Shown one piece after another: positions 1 through 7,449 of a stretch of 64,000 nucleotides of DNA (positions within the stretch are counted from its first letter, which is position 1; each line of letters opens with the position of its first letter). Under the pieces are notes generated by a model. It saw only the letters and a list, made by a program, of their open reading frames with translations, had not been told where the DNA came from and ran no database searches. Source of the stretch: Halalkalicoccus jeotgali B3 (lineage in GTDB: Archaea > Halobacteriota > Halobacteria > Halobacteriales > Halalkalicoccaceae); the NCBI RefSeq assembly GCF_000196895.1, contig NC_014297.1:1596294-1660293 (forward strand). Direction: 5' to 3'. Made by a program: the position numbers and the translations under genes.

Positions 1-105
1 TACGTGAGTACCAACACCGAGCTGTTCTACCTGCCCGAGAACAAATACAAAGAAAAGCTCGCGGCGCTTGGTGAGGTCGCTGCCCGAGAGGAGGTGACGG
101 CATGA
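1..105 (+). CDS. C-terminal end of a MetE/UROD-superfamily methionine synthase component (partial)
   Basis: Frame 1 is open from the window edge and stops with TGA at 103-105, giving the last 34 residues of a protein that begins upstream. The tail (STNTELFYLPENKY..KLAALGE) resembles the C-terminus of haloarchaeal MetE-like proteins, which are TIM barrels transferring methyl groups to homocysteine. The stop overlaps the ATG of the next gene as ATGA, so the two are translationally coupled. Haloarchaea commonly carry MetE as two adjacent genes; this would be the first of the pair. Only the tail is visible, so the assignment rests largely on the neighbour. Confidence 0.6.
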   Translation, partial: YVSTNTELFYLPENKYKEKLAALGEVAAREEVTA

Positions 106-1163
106 ACAATCGAGAACAGTTTCGTCGACCGGATCACGACAACGAGACGTTCATCCTCACCACCGTCGTCGGCAGCTACCCCAAGCCGAAATGGCTCCAC
201 CGGGTTCGTGACCTCTGGGAGGACGAGGAAGCGAACTTCGACGACGAGAACTGGGCGGAGGCCACCGACGACGCCGCCCGTGTCATCACCGACGAACACG
301 AGCGCGCCGGGCTCGACGTGCTGGTCGACGGCGAAGTTCGACGCAACGAGATGGTCGAGTTCTTCGCCCACCGGATCGAGGGCTACGAGTTTAACGGCCC
401 CGTCAAGGTCTGGGGACACAACTACTTCGATAAGCCCTCGGTCACCCGCGAGGTCGCCTACGACGAGAGCTGGCTGGTAGAGGAGTACGAATTCGCCGCC
501 GACCTCACCGACAGGCCAGTGAAGGTCCCGATCACGGGGCCGTACACGCTGGCGAACTGGTCGTTCAACGAGGCCTACGAGACCGAGGAGGAACTGGTCT
601 ACGATCTGGCCGACCTCGTCAACGAGGAGATCGAAAAGCTCGTCGAGGCCGGCGCACGCTACATCCAGATCGACGAGCCCGCACTGGCGACGACGCCCGA
701 CGACCACGCGATCGTCGGCAAGGCTTTAGAGCGTATCGCCGAGGACATCCACGAGGACGTCTATCTGGGGCTGCACGTCTGTTACGGCGACTATTCGAGA
801 ATTTACCCCGAGATCCTCGACTATCCGGTCGACGAGTACGACCTCGAACTCGCCAACGGCGACTACGAGCAACTCGACGTCTTCACCGACCACGAGTTCA
901 CCGGCAACCTCGCGCTGGGCGTCACCGACGTCCACGTCGCCGAGGTCGAGTCGGTCGCGGAGATCAAGGAGAACATTTTGAAGGGTCTCGAAGTGGTCCC
1001 GGCGGATCGACTGACGATCTCGCCCGACTGTGGGCTGAAGCTACTGCCGCGTGACATCGCGTACGGGAAGATGGCGAACATGGTACAGGCCGCCCGCGAG
1101 GTCGAAGCCGAGATCGACAACGGCGAGATCGAGGTCGCGCGCACGCCTGCGAGCGCGGACTGA
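102..1163 (+). CDS. metE: Cobalamin-independent methionine synthase, MetE C-terminal type
   Basis: A 353-residue protein of the MetE catalytic-barrel family, transferring a methyl group to homocysteine to form methionine. It opens with the barrel motif TTVVGSYPKP. Probable zinc ligands are His225 and Cys227 (HVCYGDY) and Cys310 (SPDCGLK), the arrangement used by MetE to activate the homocysteine thiol. It is about half the length of a bacterial two-barrel MetE (about 750 residues), as in archaea where only the catalytic barrel is kept. The ATG overlaps the preceding stop by four bases. The methyl donor in archaea may be a corrinoid protein or a modified folate; the sequence does not decide this. 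Confidence 0.85.
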   Translation: MNNREQFRRPDHDNETFILTTVVGSYPKPKWLHRVRDLWEDEEANFDDENWAEATDDAARVITDEHERAGLDVLVDGEVRRNEMVEFFAHRIEGYEFNGPVKVWGHNYFDKPSVTREVAYDESWLVEEYEFAADLTDRPVKVPITGPYTLANWSFNEAYETEEELVYDLADLVNEEIEKLVEAGARYIQIDEPALATTPDDHAIVGKALERIAEDIHEDVYLGLHVCYGDYSRIYPEILDYPVDEYDLELANGDYEQLDVFTDHEFTGNLALGVTDVHVAEVESVAEIKENILKGLEVVPADRLTISPDCGLKLLPRDIAYGKMANMVQAAREVEAEIDNGEIEVARTPASAD

Positions 1164-1223
1164 AGCCGGACCGGCCGACCACGACCTGCGTCCCTTTTCA
1201 TTCGCGCGCCCGTTTCGAAGCGC

Positions 1224-2228
1224 ATGAGTTACGACGAACTGTCCGAGGTGCTCGCGTCCGAGAACGGGACCCGGACGATCACTGCCTTCCCGGACGGCAG
1301 CGTCGATGTCTACTACAGTGCCTACGACGTCCACGGCGACCCCATCGAGGACAGAGCGGGGTTCGCAGAACGCCTCCTAGAGGACCCGCCGGCGTTTCCC
1401 GTCACGCGCGAGTCGACCGAGCCCGGCGGGCAGGCGGTCAACACGGCGATCCAGGCCGACGCGCTCGGCGATTCCGTGACTCTGTTCGGCCACCTCGACC
1501 ATCCCGCCTTCGAGGGGCTCGGCTTCGAGACGCGATCGATGGGTGAGCCCTCGCGCGTCGCGGTCTATCCCTTCGACGAGGACGTGCTCTTCGCCGAGCG
1601 ATCCCCCGAACTCGCGGCGTGGACGCTCGGCGATCTCCGTACCGCAGCGGCCGATTTCGAGGGCGCGCTCGAAGCCGACGTCGTCTCCTGTGGCAACTGG
1701 GTATCGGTCACCGGGATGACGGAGGTGCTTCGAGGGCTGGCCGTGGAGTCGATCGACGGCAACGCGTTCCTGTTCGATCCGGGAGCGATCTCGATCCGTT
1801 CTGAGGGGGCGATCCACGAGCTGTTCTCGGCGCTCGCCGGCCTTGAATCGACTTACGACGTCGTGTTGAGCGTCAACGGTACGGAGCTTGCGGCCGGGGC
1901 GGCGGCACTCGGTTTCTCCGGCGGTCGACGCGAACGACTTTCGGCGCTCAGATCCGAGACGGGGATCTCCGCGGCGGTACTCCACGCTGGCTCGGCGGCA
2001 GTCGCGGCCACCCCCGAGGGCGTCGTTTCCGTCCCTACTCGACCCGTCGAAGAACCGGTCCGGGAAACGGGGGCCGGCGACCGGTTCGATGCCGGCCTCG
2101 CCTACGCGCTCGCGCGCGACTGGGACTGGGATCTCGCGCTCGCGCTGGGCAACGCGTGTGCGGCCCACTACGTCGCGACGGCCCGGACGGCCGATCGAGA
2201 GACGCTGCGGGCGCGACTCCGATCATGA
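1224..2228 (+). CDS. PfkB/ribokinase-family sugar kinase
   Basis: A 334-residue PfkB-family kinase that phosphorylates a sugar or nucleoside hydroxyl with ATP. The C-terminal signature GAGDRFDAG lies at residues 283-291, with Asp286 as the expected catalytic base and the adjacent glycines forming the anion hole. The N-terminal half has the substrate-side glycine pair region (PGGQAVNTAIQ). It starts about 60 bp after metE on the same strand. The substrate cannot be read from sequence; ketohexokinase, KDG kinase and nucleoside kinase are all possible in this fold. No neighbouring sugar transporter or dehydrogenase narrows it. Confidence 0.8.
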   Translation: MSYDELSEVLASENGTRTITAFPDGSVDVYYSAYDVHGDPIEDRAGFAERLLEDPPAFPVTRESTEPGGQAVNTAIQADALGDSVTLFGHLDHPAFEGLGFETRSMGEPSRVAVYPFDEDVLFAERSPELAAWTLGDLRTAAADFEGALEADVVSCGNWVSVTGMTEVLRGLAVESIDGNAFLFDPGAISIRSEGAIHELFSALAGLESTYDVVLSVNGTELAAGAAALGFSGGRRERLSALRSETGISAAVLHAGSAAVAATPEGVVSVPTRPVEEPVRETGAGDRFDAGLAYALARDWDWDLALALGNACAAHYVATARTADRETLRARLRS

Positions 2229-2336
2229 CCGACACGATAGGAGGTGAATGGAGCTCCCCGACCCCATTTGCGCGCGGATCGATCCGTGGCTGCATGAACC
2301 ATTAAGTGAGTCTGTGTGCCCTTTCTAGGCGATTCG

Positions 2337-3176
2337 ATGACTGTACCATCTTCAACGCTGCCGAGCGGCGATTCGATCCCGACCGTTGGCCTCGGGACGT
2401 GGGACATCGCGGGCGAAACCGTCGAGGAGTCCGTGCGCGCGGCGCTCGACGCCGGCTACAGCCACATCGACACCGCCGAGGGCTACATGAACGAGACCGA
2501 GATCGGCGGCGTCCTAGCCGACTACGACCGCGAGGACGTCTTTCTCACCTCCAAAGTGCTCCCGTCGAACCTCGCGTACGAGTCCGTCATCGAGGCCTGC
2601 GAGGCCTCGCTCAATCGGCTGGGGACCGACTACCTCGACCTATACCTGATCCACTGGCCCAACCCCGCGATCTCGCTTCGCGAGACCCTGAACGGGATGG
2701 CACGGCTTCACGAGCGCGGGCTGGTCCGGAACGTCGGCGTCTCCAATTTCAGTGCCTACCAGCTCAGCGCCGCCCAGCACGTCTCGGAGGTCCCCATCGC
2801 CGTCAACCAGATCGAGTTCCATCCCTGGTTCCAGCGCCCCGACCTCGTCGAGTACTGCCGGGAGACCGACACGGTCATCGAGGCGGCGGCGCCGCTGGCC
2901 CGGACGGGGGTTTTCGAGGACGATACGATCGGGGAACTCGCACAGAAATACGACACCTCGCCCGCTCAGGTCGCTCTTCGTTGGGCGATCGAGAAGGATG
3001 TCGTCGTCCTCCCTAAGTCCTCCTCGGCCGAACACGTCCGTGAGAACCTCACGGTCCTCGACTGGGAACTCGACGAAGAAGACCACCGACGGCTCGACGG
3101 GATCGACCGCGACCAGCCCTGTTACGACACCGGGGCGAGAGACTGGTCAGACGACGTCTACGGGATCTCGCAGTAA
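2337..3176 (+). CDS. Aldo/keto reductase
   Basis: A 279-residue NADPH-dependent aldo/keto reductase (TIM barrel). All four catalytic residues are present: Asp45 and Tyr50 (HIDTAEGYMNE), Lys73 (LTSKV) and His106 (LIHWP). The family signature GVSNF follows in the middle of the protein, and the NADP-binding element LPKSSS..HVREN is near the C-terminus. I chose the ATG at 2337 because it begins just before the conserved N-terminal hairpin. A GTG at 2316 in the same frame would add seven residues. Physiological substrate unknown; in haloarchaea these reduce aldehydes or act in sugar metabolism. Confidence 0.88.
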   Translation: MTVPSSTLPSGDSIPTVGLGTWDIAGETVEESVRAALDAGYSHIDTAEGYMNETEIGGVLADYDREDVFLTSKVLPSNLAYESVIEACEASLNRLGTDYLDLYLIHWPNPAISLRETLNGMARLHERGLVRNVGVSNFSAYQLSAAQHVSEVPIAVNQIEFHPWFQRPDLVEYCRETDTVIEAAAPLARTGVFEDDTIGELAQKYDTSPAQVALRWAIEKDVVVLPKSSSAEHVRENLTVLDWELDEEDHRRLDGIDRDQPCYDTGARDWSDDVYGISQ

Positions 3177-3215
3177 ACCACTGAAACGGGCTGTCGGCGG
3201 GGCGAGCGAACCGGT

Positions 3216-3680
3216 CTACTCGTAGAGCCAGTTCTCGTCGATGCGCTCGTAGTCGAGCAGCTCCTCCTCATCGAAGAAGAGGTCGATCTCGCGCTCGTTT
3301 GCGCCCTCGTCCTCGTGGTCCGACCCGTGGACGACGTTGCGACCCAGATCCAGTCCGAAATCGCCGCGGATGGTACCGGGCGCGGAGTCGGCCGGATCGG
3401 TCTCGCCCATCATGTCCCGGACCTGTCGGGTTGCGTCCTGGCCCTCCCAGACCATCGCGAAGACCGGCCCGGAGGTGATGAAGTCGACCAGCCCCTCGAA
3501 GAAGGGCTTGCCCTCGTGCTCGCCGTAGTGTTCGTGGGCGAGCTCCTCGTCGATCCGCATGAACTTCCCGCCGGCGAGCTTGAGGCCGCGGTCCTCGAAT
3601 CGGGTGACGATCTCGCCGATCAACCCCCGTTGAACGCCGTCGGGCTTGATCATCACGAAGGTGCGCTCGTTCTCACTCAT
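3216..3680 (-). CDS. ndk: Nucleoside diphosphate kinase
   Basis: A 154-residue nucleoside diphosphate kinase that equilibrates NTP and NDP pools through a phosphohistidine. The active-site His118 sits in NVVHGSD, and the N-terminal FVMIKPDGV and the RGDFG motif are typical. It is the last gene of the rpl7ae-rps28e-rpl24e-ndk operon, and its ATG overlaps the rpl24e stop (ATGA). Family length is about 150, so it is complete. This arrangement with ribosomal genes is well known in haloarchaea. Confidence 0.97.
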   Translation of the reverse strand: MSENERTFVMIKPDGVQRGLIGEIVTRFEDRGLKLAGGKFMRIDEELAHEHYGEHEGKPFFEGLVDFITSGPVFAMVWEGQDATRQVRDMMGETDPADSAPGTIRGDFGLDLGRNVVHGSDHEDEGANEREIDLFFDEEELLDYERIDENWLYE

Positions 3681-4090
3681 TCTTCGGTGGCCTCGTCGTC
3701 CTCCTCGTCGACGGTCTCTGCCTGTTCGGCGCCGTCGTCGCTCTCGACGTCGCTGTCCTCAGCGGTGACCGCCTCCGCGGTCTCCTCGTCGGTATCGACC
3801 GTGGCTTCCTCCTCGGTGGCGGCGACTTCGGTACCGTCCTCGCCGGCGTCCGCCGCCGTCGATTCGGTCCCCGCGTCGGCCTTCTCGGCGGCGCGCGCAC
3901 GGCCTTCCTTCTCGGCACGGCCCGCGGCGGTCCACTCTAGGTCGCGCGCTTCCCGTCCGAGGAAGTAGTTCTTCTCCGCCTTCGAGTCGACGAAGTTGAG
4001 CACGGTACCGTCGGTTCGGACGAACATGACGCCCGTGCCGGGTTCGATCTCCTCGCCGGTGTAATCGCAGGTACGTGTCTCGACCATCAT
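3677..4090 (-). CDS. rpl24e: 50S ribosomal protein L24e with a long acidic tail and without the zinc ligands
   Basis: The first about 65 residues match archaeal L24e ([19 protein letters not shown]). Canonical L24e binds zinc through two CxxC pairs. Here only one Cys remains (CDYTG) and the second pair has become FVDSKAEKN, so this is a zinc-free version. The last about 70 residues form a low-complexity Asp/Glu/Ala extension, doubling the usual length. The gene has two in-frame ATGs (4090 and 4087); the first gives an ATGA overlap with the rps28e stop. It also overlaps ndk by four bases. Role: structural component of the large subunit. Confidence 0.9.
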   Translation of the reverse strand: MMVETRTCDYTGEEIEPGTGVMFVRTDGTVLNFVDSKAEKNYFLGREARDLEWTAAGRAEKEGRARAAEKADAGTESTAADAGEDGTEVAATEEEATVDTDEETAEAVTAEDSDVESDDGAEQAETVDEEDDEATEE

Positions 4091-4311
4091 TGACCCCCGA
4101 TGGAGTCGGCCTCCCGGGCGGTCTCGCGAAGCTGCAGGACGTCGCCTTCGCGGACCGGGCCCAAGACGTTTCGCGTGATGATGCGTCCTTGGTTCTCGCC
4201 TTCACGGATGCGACATTTGACCTGCATGGCCTCGCCGTGCATCCCCGTCTTGCCGACGACCTCGATGACCTCTGCGGACGTCGAGTCGTCAGTGGTCTCC
4301 TCTGCGCTCAT
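4087..4311 (-). CDS. rps28e: 30S ribosomal protein S28e
   Basis: A 74-residue S28e, an archaeal/eukaryotic small-subunit protein near the mRNA exit. Diagnostic stretches are [25 protein letters not shown] and the C-terminal LRETAREA. It has a slightly extended acidic N-terminus. It lies 11 bp downstream of rpl7ae and overlaps rpl24e, within the L7Ae operon. Length fits the family. Confidence 0.97.
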   Translation of the reverse strand: MSAEETTDDSTSAEVIEVVGKTGMHGEAMQVKCRIREGENQGRIITRNVLGPVREGDVLQLRETAREADSIGGQ

Positions 4312-4322
4312 CCTCTCTCACC

Positions 4323-4685
4323 TCAGCGAAGGTCCTCGACCTTCTTCCCGATGTCCTCGACCTCGCTTTCGGCCTCGCCGGCGTCCGTGATCGCGGCGGC
4401 CGCCGAGCCGACTTCGAGGCCCGCGGCGTGGCCGACGTCGTCCTGAGTCTCGACGAAAACGAAGGGGATACCCTTCTCGTCGGCGAGCTCGGGGAGGTGC
4501 AGCACGATCTCCTCGGGCTGGACGTCCTCGGCGATGACGACGAGAGATGCGTTGCCACGCTCGATCGCTTTGGTCGTTTCGTTGGTACCTTTCTTTACCG
4601 AACCTGTGTCTCGGGCGACCTCGAGGGCCTCGAGGGCGTCCTCTTGAAGGTCGGCCGGGACGTCGAAGTTGACGTATACTGGCAT
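4323..4685 (-). CDS. rpl7ae: 50S ribosomal protein L7Ae, kink-turn RNA binder
   Basis: A 120-residue L7Ae. It binds kink-turn RNA in 23S rRNA and, in archaea, is also a core protein of box C/D and H/ACA guide RNPs and RNase P. The RNA-recognition segment [14 protein letters not shown] and the strand [13 protein letters not shown] are clear. I place the start at MPVYVNF (4685) because a strong purine-rich ribosome binding site (GGAGGAGATC) precedes it; the upstream in-frame ATG would lie within that site. It is the first gene of the operon, with a leadered transcript (see the promoter and hairpin entries). Confidence 0.97.
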   Translation of the reverse strand: MPVYVNFDVPADLQEDALEALEVARDTGSVKKGTNETTKAIERGNASLVVIAEDVQPEEIVLHLPELADEKGIPFVFVETQDDVGHAAGLEVGSAAAAITDAGEAESEVEDIGKKVEDLR

Positions 4686-4731
4686 TGTGATCTCCTCCTG
4701 CACGCGGGCTCTCGCTCCCCTGCCTGATAGA

Positions 4732-4747
4732 TCCTAGACGGCTAGGA
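4732..4747 (-). promoter_or_regulatory. Inverted repeat in the 5' leader of rpl7ae
   Basis: A perfect six-base inverted repeat (TCCTAG-ACGG-CTAGGA) lies between the predicted TATA box and the rpl7ae start, about 50 nt before the ATG. A second small hairpin closed by a GAGA tetraloop precedes the ribosome binding site. Since L7Ae is an RNA-structure binder and autoregulation by archaeal L7Ae through its own leader has been reported, this may be an autoregulatory element. I could not draw an unambiguous kink-turn. Confidence 0.4.
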
Positions 4748-4792
4748 GCCTCATGACCCCGCGCAGGCTGTAGACTTCAGTAGCGCACCACC

Positions 4793-4803
4793 CCATAAAA
4801 GCG
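4793..4803 (-). promoter_or_regulatory. TATA box of the rpl7ae operon
   Basis: On the minus strand the sequence reads CGCTTTTATGG, an A/T box in an otherwise GC-rich stretch. It is placed about 110 bp upstream of the rpl7ae ATG, predicting a transcript with an 80-90 nt leader. This fits the presence of a ribosome binding site, which leaderless haloarchaeal genes lack. Confidence 0.5.
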
Positions 4804-4862
4804 TGTTCAAACGGTAGAGGCCGTGTGAGCCGGACACACGAAAATAGTCATAACGTGTTTGT

Positions 4863-5018
4863 ATGTGGAATAAAGGACGACGGTCACGAACGGTCGAAAA
4901 CCGGATCGGAGCGATAGCCACCGCTTCCGGCGTCCCCATCGTAGCTGTCTACAGCCCCTTCATCGGAAACGTCCTTTTAGCGGTCTTCGCAGTCGAGCGC
5001 TACGTGGACCGTCGGTAG
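4863..5018 (+). CDS. Small hydrophobic protein of 51 residues (hypothetical)
   Basis: The ATG at 4863 opens a 51-residue frame: a basic N-terminus (MWNKGRRSRTVENR), then about 30 mostly hydrophobic residues that could form one long or two short membrane segments, and a charged end (ERYVDRR). It ends 48 bp before tmcA on the same strand and fills the otherwise empty interval between the divergent rpl7ae promoter and tmcA. An A/T-rich run (CATAACGTGTTTGTATG) lies directly upstream. I do not recognise a family. The basic-hydrophobic-basic organisation is what makes it credible. Confidence 0.4.
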   Translation: MWNKGRRSRTVENRIGAIATASGVPIVAVYSPFIGNVLLAVFAVERYVDRR

Positions 5019-5066
5019 CGCGACCGGAGGGGAAACGGCCATACGGCGGCGTTTCCAAACCGGGAT

Positions 5067-7289
5067 ATGGACCCCGTCGCGGTCGCCACCGCCCTCCTCG
5101 CGGAGGCACGTGAGACGAACGAGCGCCGACTGCTCGTGCTCGCTGGCGACCGCGAACGCGGGTTCGACGCTCTCCAGGAGATTCTCGATGCGCTCCCGGT
5201 CGGCGTCTCGGATACCGTCCTCGTAAGCGACCGGGAGGGTGTCCCCTGCGAGCGGATCGACCCGAAACGAACGACGGCGTTGCTCGGGACCACCCGCGAG
5301 ATCGTCGGTTACGACGCCCACGACCGATTCGAACCGAACGCGCTCGGACGGCTCACGGGCGTCGTCAACGGCGGCGGCTTGCTGATCCTGCTCGCCCCGG
5401 CTCTAGAGACCTGGTCCGACCGGCGCGATGGGTTCGACGCGACGCTTGCGGTCCCGCCGTTCGAGAGGGCTGACGTAACCGGGCGGTTTCGCGACCGGTT
5501 GGTCTCGCTTCTCCGTACCCACCCCGGAATCGCCATCGCGAACGTCGATACCGATGACACGGAGTGCGACGGGCTGACCCATCCGTCAACGCGGCTCGCC
5601 GAAACGTCGATAGCACTCCCCGACGACCACGTGTTCCCCGAAGCGGCCTACGAGGCCTGCCTGACGGGCGATCAGGTCGAGGCGCTGTCGGCGCTCGAAG
5701 CCCTTCGCGAGGGGCGCCGGGCGGTCGTGATCGAGGCCGACCGCGGCCGGGGGAAATCGAGCGCAGCGGGACTGGCTGCGGGTGCGCTGGCGGCCGCGGG
5801 CGAGGACGTACTCGTGACCGCCTCGGACGCCCGAAACGCAGCCGAGGTGTTCGCACGTGCACGGGAACTGCTCGATGGGGCGCTGACTCGCGACGACGAG
5901 CGCCGCCTCGAAACCGCAGCCGGGGGGCGGGTGCGGTTCGCTAGTCCCCTGGACGCAGCCGATGCCGATCCGGACGTACTGATCGTCGACGAGGCGGCTG
6001 CGCTCCCGGTACGGGTCCTCGAACGCTGTCTCGAGAACGAGCGGGTCGCGTTCGTCACCACGGTCCACGGCTACGAGGGTGCGGGCCGGGGCTTTTCGGT
6101 GCGATTTCGTGATCGGCTGGCCGAAAGCGACCACGAACTCCACTCGGTGACGATGATCGACCCCATCCGGTACGCCGCGGGCGATCCCATCGAGGTCTGG
6201 GCCTTTCGAGCGCTGTTGCTCGACGCGCGTCCGGCCGTCGATCAGCTGGTCGAGGACGCGACGCCCGAAACCGCCGCGTACCGTCACCTCTCGCGGACCG
6301 ACCTCGCCGCCGACGAGATACTCCTCCGGGAAACGTTCGGCCTGCTCGTCGCAGCCCACTACCGGACCGAGCCCAACGACCTCGCCCGGCTGCTCGACGC
6401 GCCGAACCTCACGGTTCGCGCGCTGACGCATGACGGCCATGTCGCAAGCGTCGCGCTGCTGGCTCGCGAGGGGGCTCTCGCGTCCGATACCCGCCGGGAG
6501 CTCTATGACGGTGGCCGAGTTCGAGGAAACATGATTCCCGACCTGCTGACGAGCCAGCTTCGCGACGAGGGGGCCGGAAAGCCGGTGGGCTGGCGGGTGC
6601 TCCGGATCGCGACCCACGACGCCGTCCGTTCCCAGGGACTCGGCTCTCGGTTGCTCTCGGCGATCCGTGATGAGTTCGCCTCGCGGGCGGACTGGCTCGG
6701 TGTCGGCTACGGCGCGACGCCCGAACTCCTCTCCTTTTGGGCCGACAACGGCTTTTCGACCGTCCACCTCTCGACGACCAGAAACGACGCCAGCGGCGAA
6801 TACTCAGCGATCATGCTCTCGCCGACGAGCGCTCGGGGACAGCGCCTCCACGACCGCCACGCCACGTGGTTCGCCGGGCGGATCGCGGGCGTACTTTCGG
6901 ACCCCCTCGATGACGCCGACCCGGACGTGATCCGAGCGGCGCTCGCGTCCATCGCGACGGTCGTCGAGCCCGGCCTCACGGAGCGCGACTGGGTGCACGT
7001 CGCAAGCGCAGCCTACGGCCCCGGGACCTTCGACGCGTCGCCGGGGAGCTTTCGTCCCCTCGCTATTTCCCATCTGATCGACGGCGAGGCCACACTGACC
7101 GACCGACAGGAACGCCTGCTCGTCCGAAAGGTCCTGCAGGGCCACCCGTGGAACGCGGTCGCCGACGAATTGGGGTTCGTCTCGACGCGGATGTGTATGC
7201 GCGAACTCGGCGCGTCGTTCGAACCGCTGGTCGACGAGTACGGCAGCGAGGGAGCGCTCGAAGAGAAGCGCCGCTACACCGATGACTGA
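5067..7289 (+). CDS. tmcA: tRNA(Met) cytidine acetyltransferase TmcA
   Basis: A 740-residue TmcA/NAT10-family enzyme that makes N4-acetylcytidine in RNA using acetyl-CoA and ATP. Domains in order are: an N-terminal DUF1726-type region; an RNA helicase-like ATPase with Walker A around Lys230 (DRGRGKSS) and Walker B at Asp308-Glu309 (IVDEAA); a GNAT acetyltransferase core (about 440-580, with the SQGLGSRLL acetyl-CoA loop); and a C-terminal RNA-binding tail. In haloarchaea and Thermococcales homologues also acetylate rRNA. Length agrees with the family. The next small gene starts inside its stop region. Confidence 0.93.
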   Translation: MDPVAVATALLAEARETNERRLLVLAGDRERGFDALQEILDALPVGVSDTVLVSDREGVPCERIDPKRTTALLGTTREIVGYDAHDRFEPNALGRLTGVVNGGGLLILLAPALETWSDRRDGFDATLAVPPFERADVTGRFRDRLVSLLRTHPGIAIANVDTDDTECDGLTHPSTRLAETSIALPDDHVFPEAAYEACLTGDQVEALSALEALREGRRAVVIEADRGRGKSSAAGLAAGALAAAGEDVLVTASDARNAAEVFARARELLDGALTRDDERRLETAAGGRVRFASPLDAADADPDVLIVDEAAALPVRVLERCLENERVAFVTTVHGYEGAGRGFSVRFRDRLAESDHELHSVTMIDPIRYAAGDPIEVWAFRALLLDARPAVDQLVEDATPETAAYRHLSRTDLAADEILLRETFGLLVAAHYRTEPNDLARLLDAPNLTVRALTHDGHVASVALLAREGALASDTRRELYDGGRVRGNMIPDLLTSQLRDEGAGKPVGWRVLRIATHDAVRSQGLGSRLLSAIRDEFASRADWLGVGYGATPELLSFWADNGFSTVHLSTTRNDASGEYSAIMLSPTSARGQRLHDRHATWFAGRIAGVLSDPLDDADPDVIRAALASIATVVEPGLTERDWVHVASAAYGPGTFDASPGSFRPLAISHLIDGEATLTDRQERLLVRKVLQGHPWNAVADELGFVSTRMCMRELGASFEPLVDEYGSEGALEEKRRYTDD

Positions 7290-7449
7290 CACCCAAACCT
7301 GCGCTGAGGACGGCTGTGAACGGGTCGGTGCCGTCAGACTCCACATCCCGTGGGCCGATGAGCGCGTGGTCTGTACGGCCCACGCTCGCGCGCTCGTCCA
7401 ACAGGAGGGCGTCGTCGCAGAACCGCTCGACGGGGCCGACTGGGAGTAG
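7282..7449 (+). CDS. Tiny Cys/His protein of 55 residues, zinc-finger-like
   Basis: The ATG at 7282 overlaps the end of tmcA (stop 7287-7289) and opens a 55-residue frame ending at 7449, one base before the stop of convergent gltX. It contains a Cys pair (CAEDGC), then the core VRLHIPWADERVVCTAH, giving C-x4-C ... C-x2-H, a plausible zinc site, followed by ALVQQEGVVAEPLDG. Composition and codon use match real haloarchaeal genes. No function can be named; coupling to tmcA suggests cotranscription. Confidence 0.65.
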   Translation: MTDTQTCAEDGCERVGAVRLHIPWADERVVCTAHARALVQQEGVVAEPLDGADWE

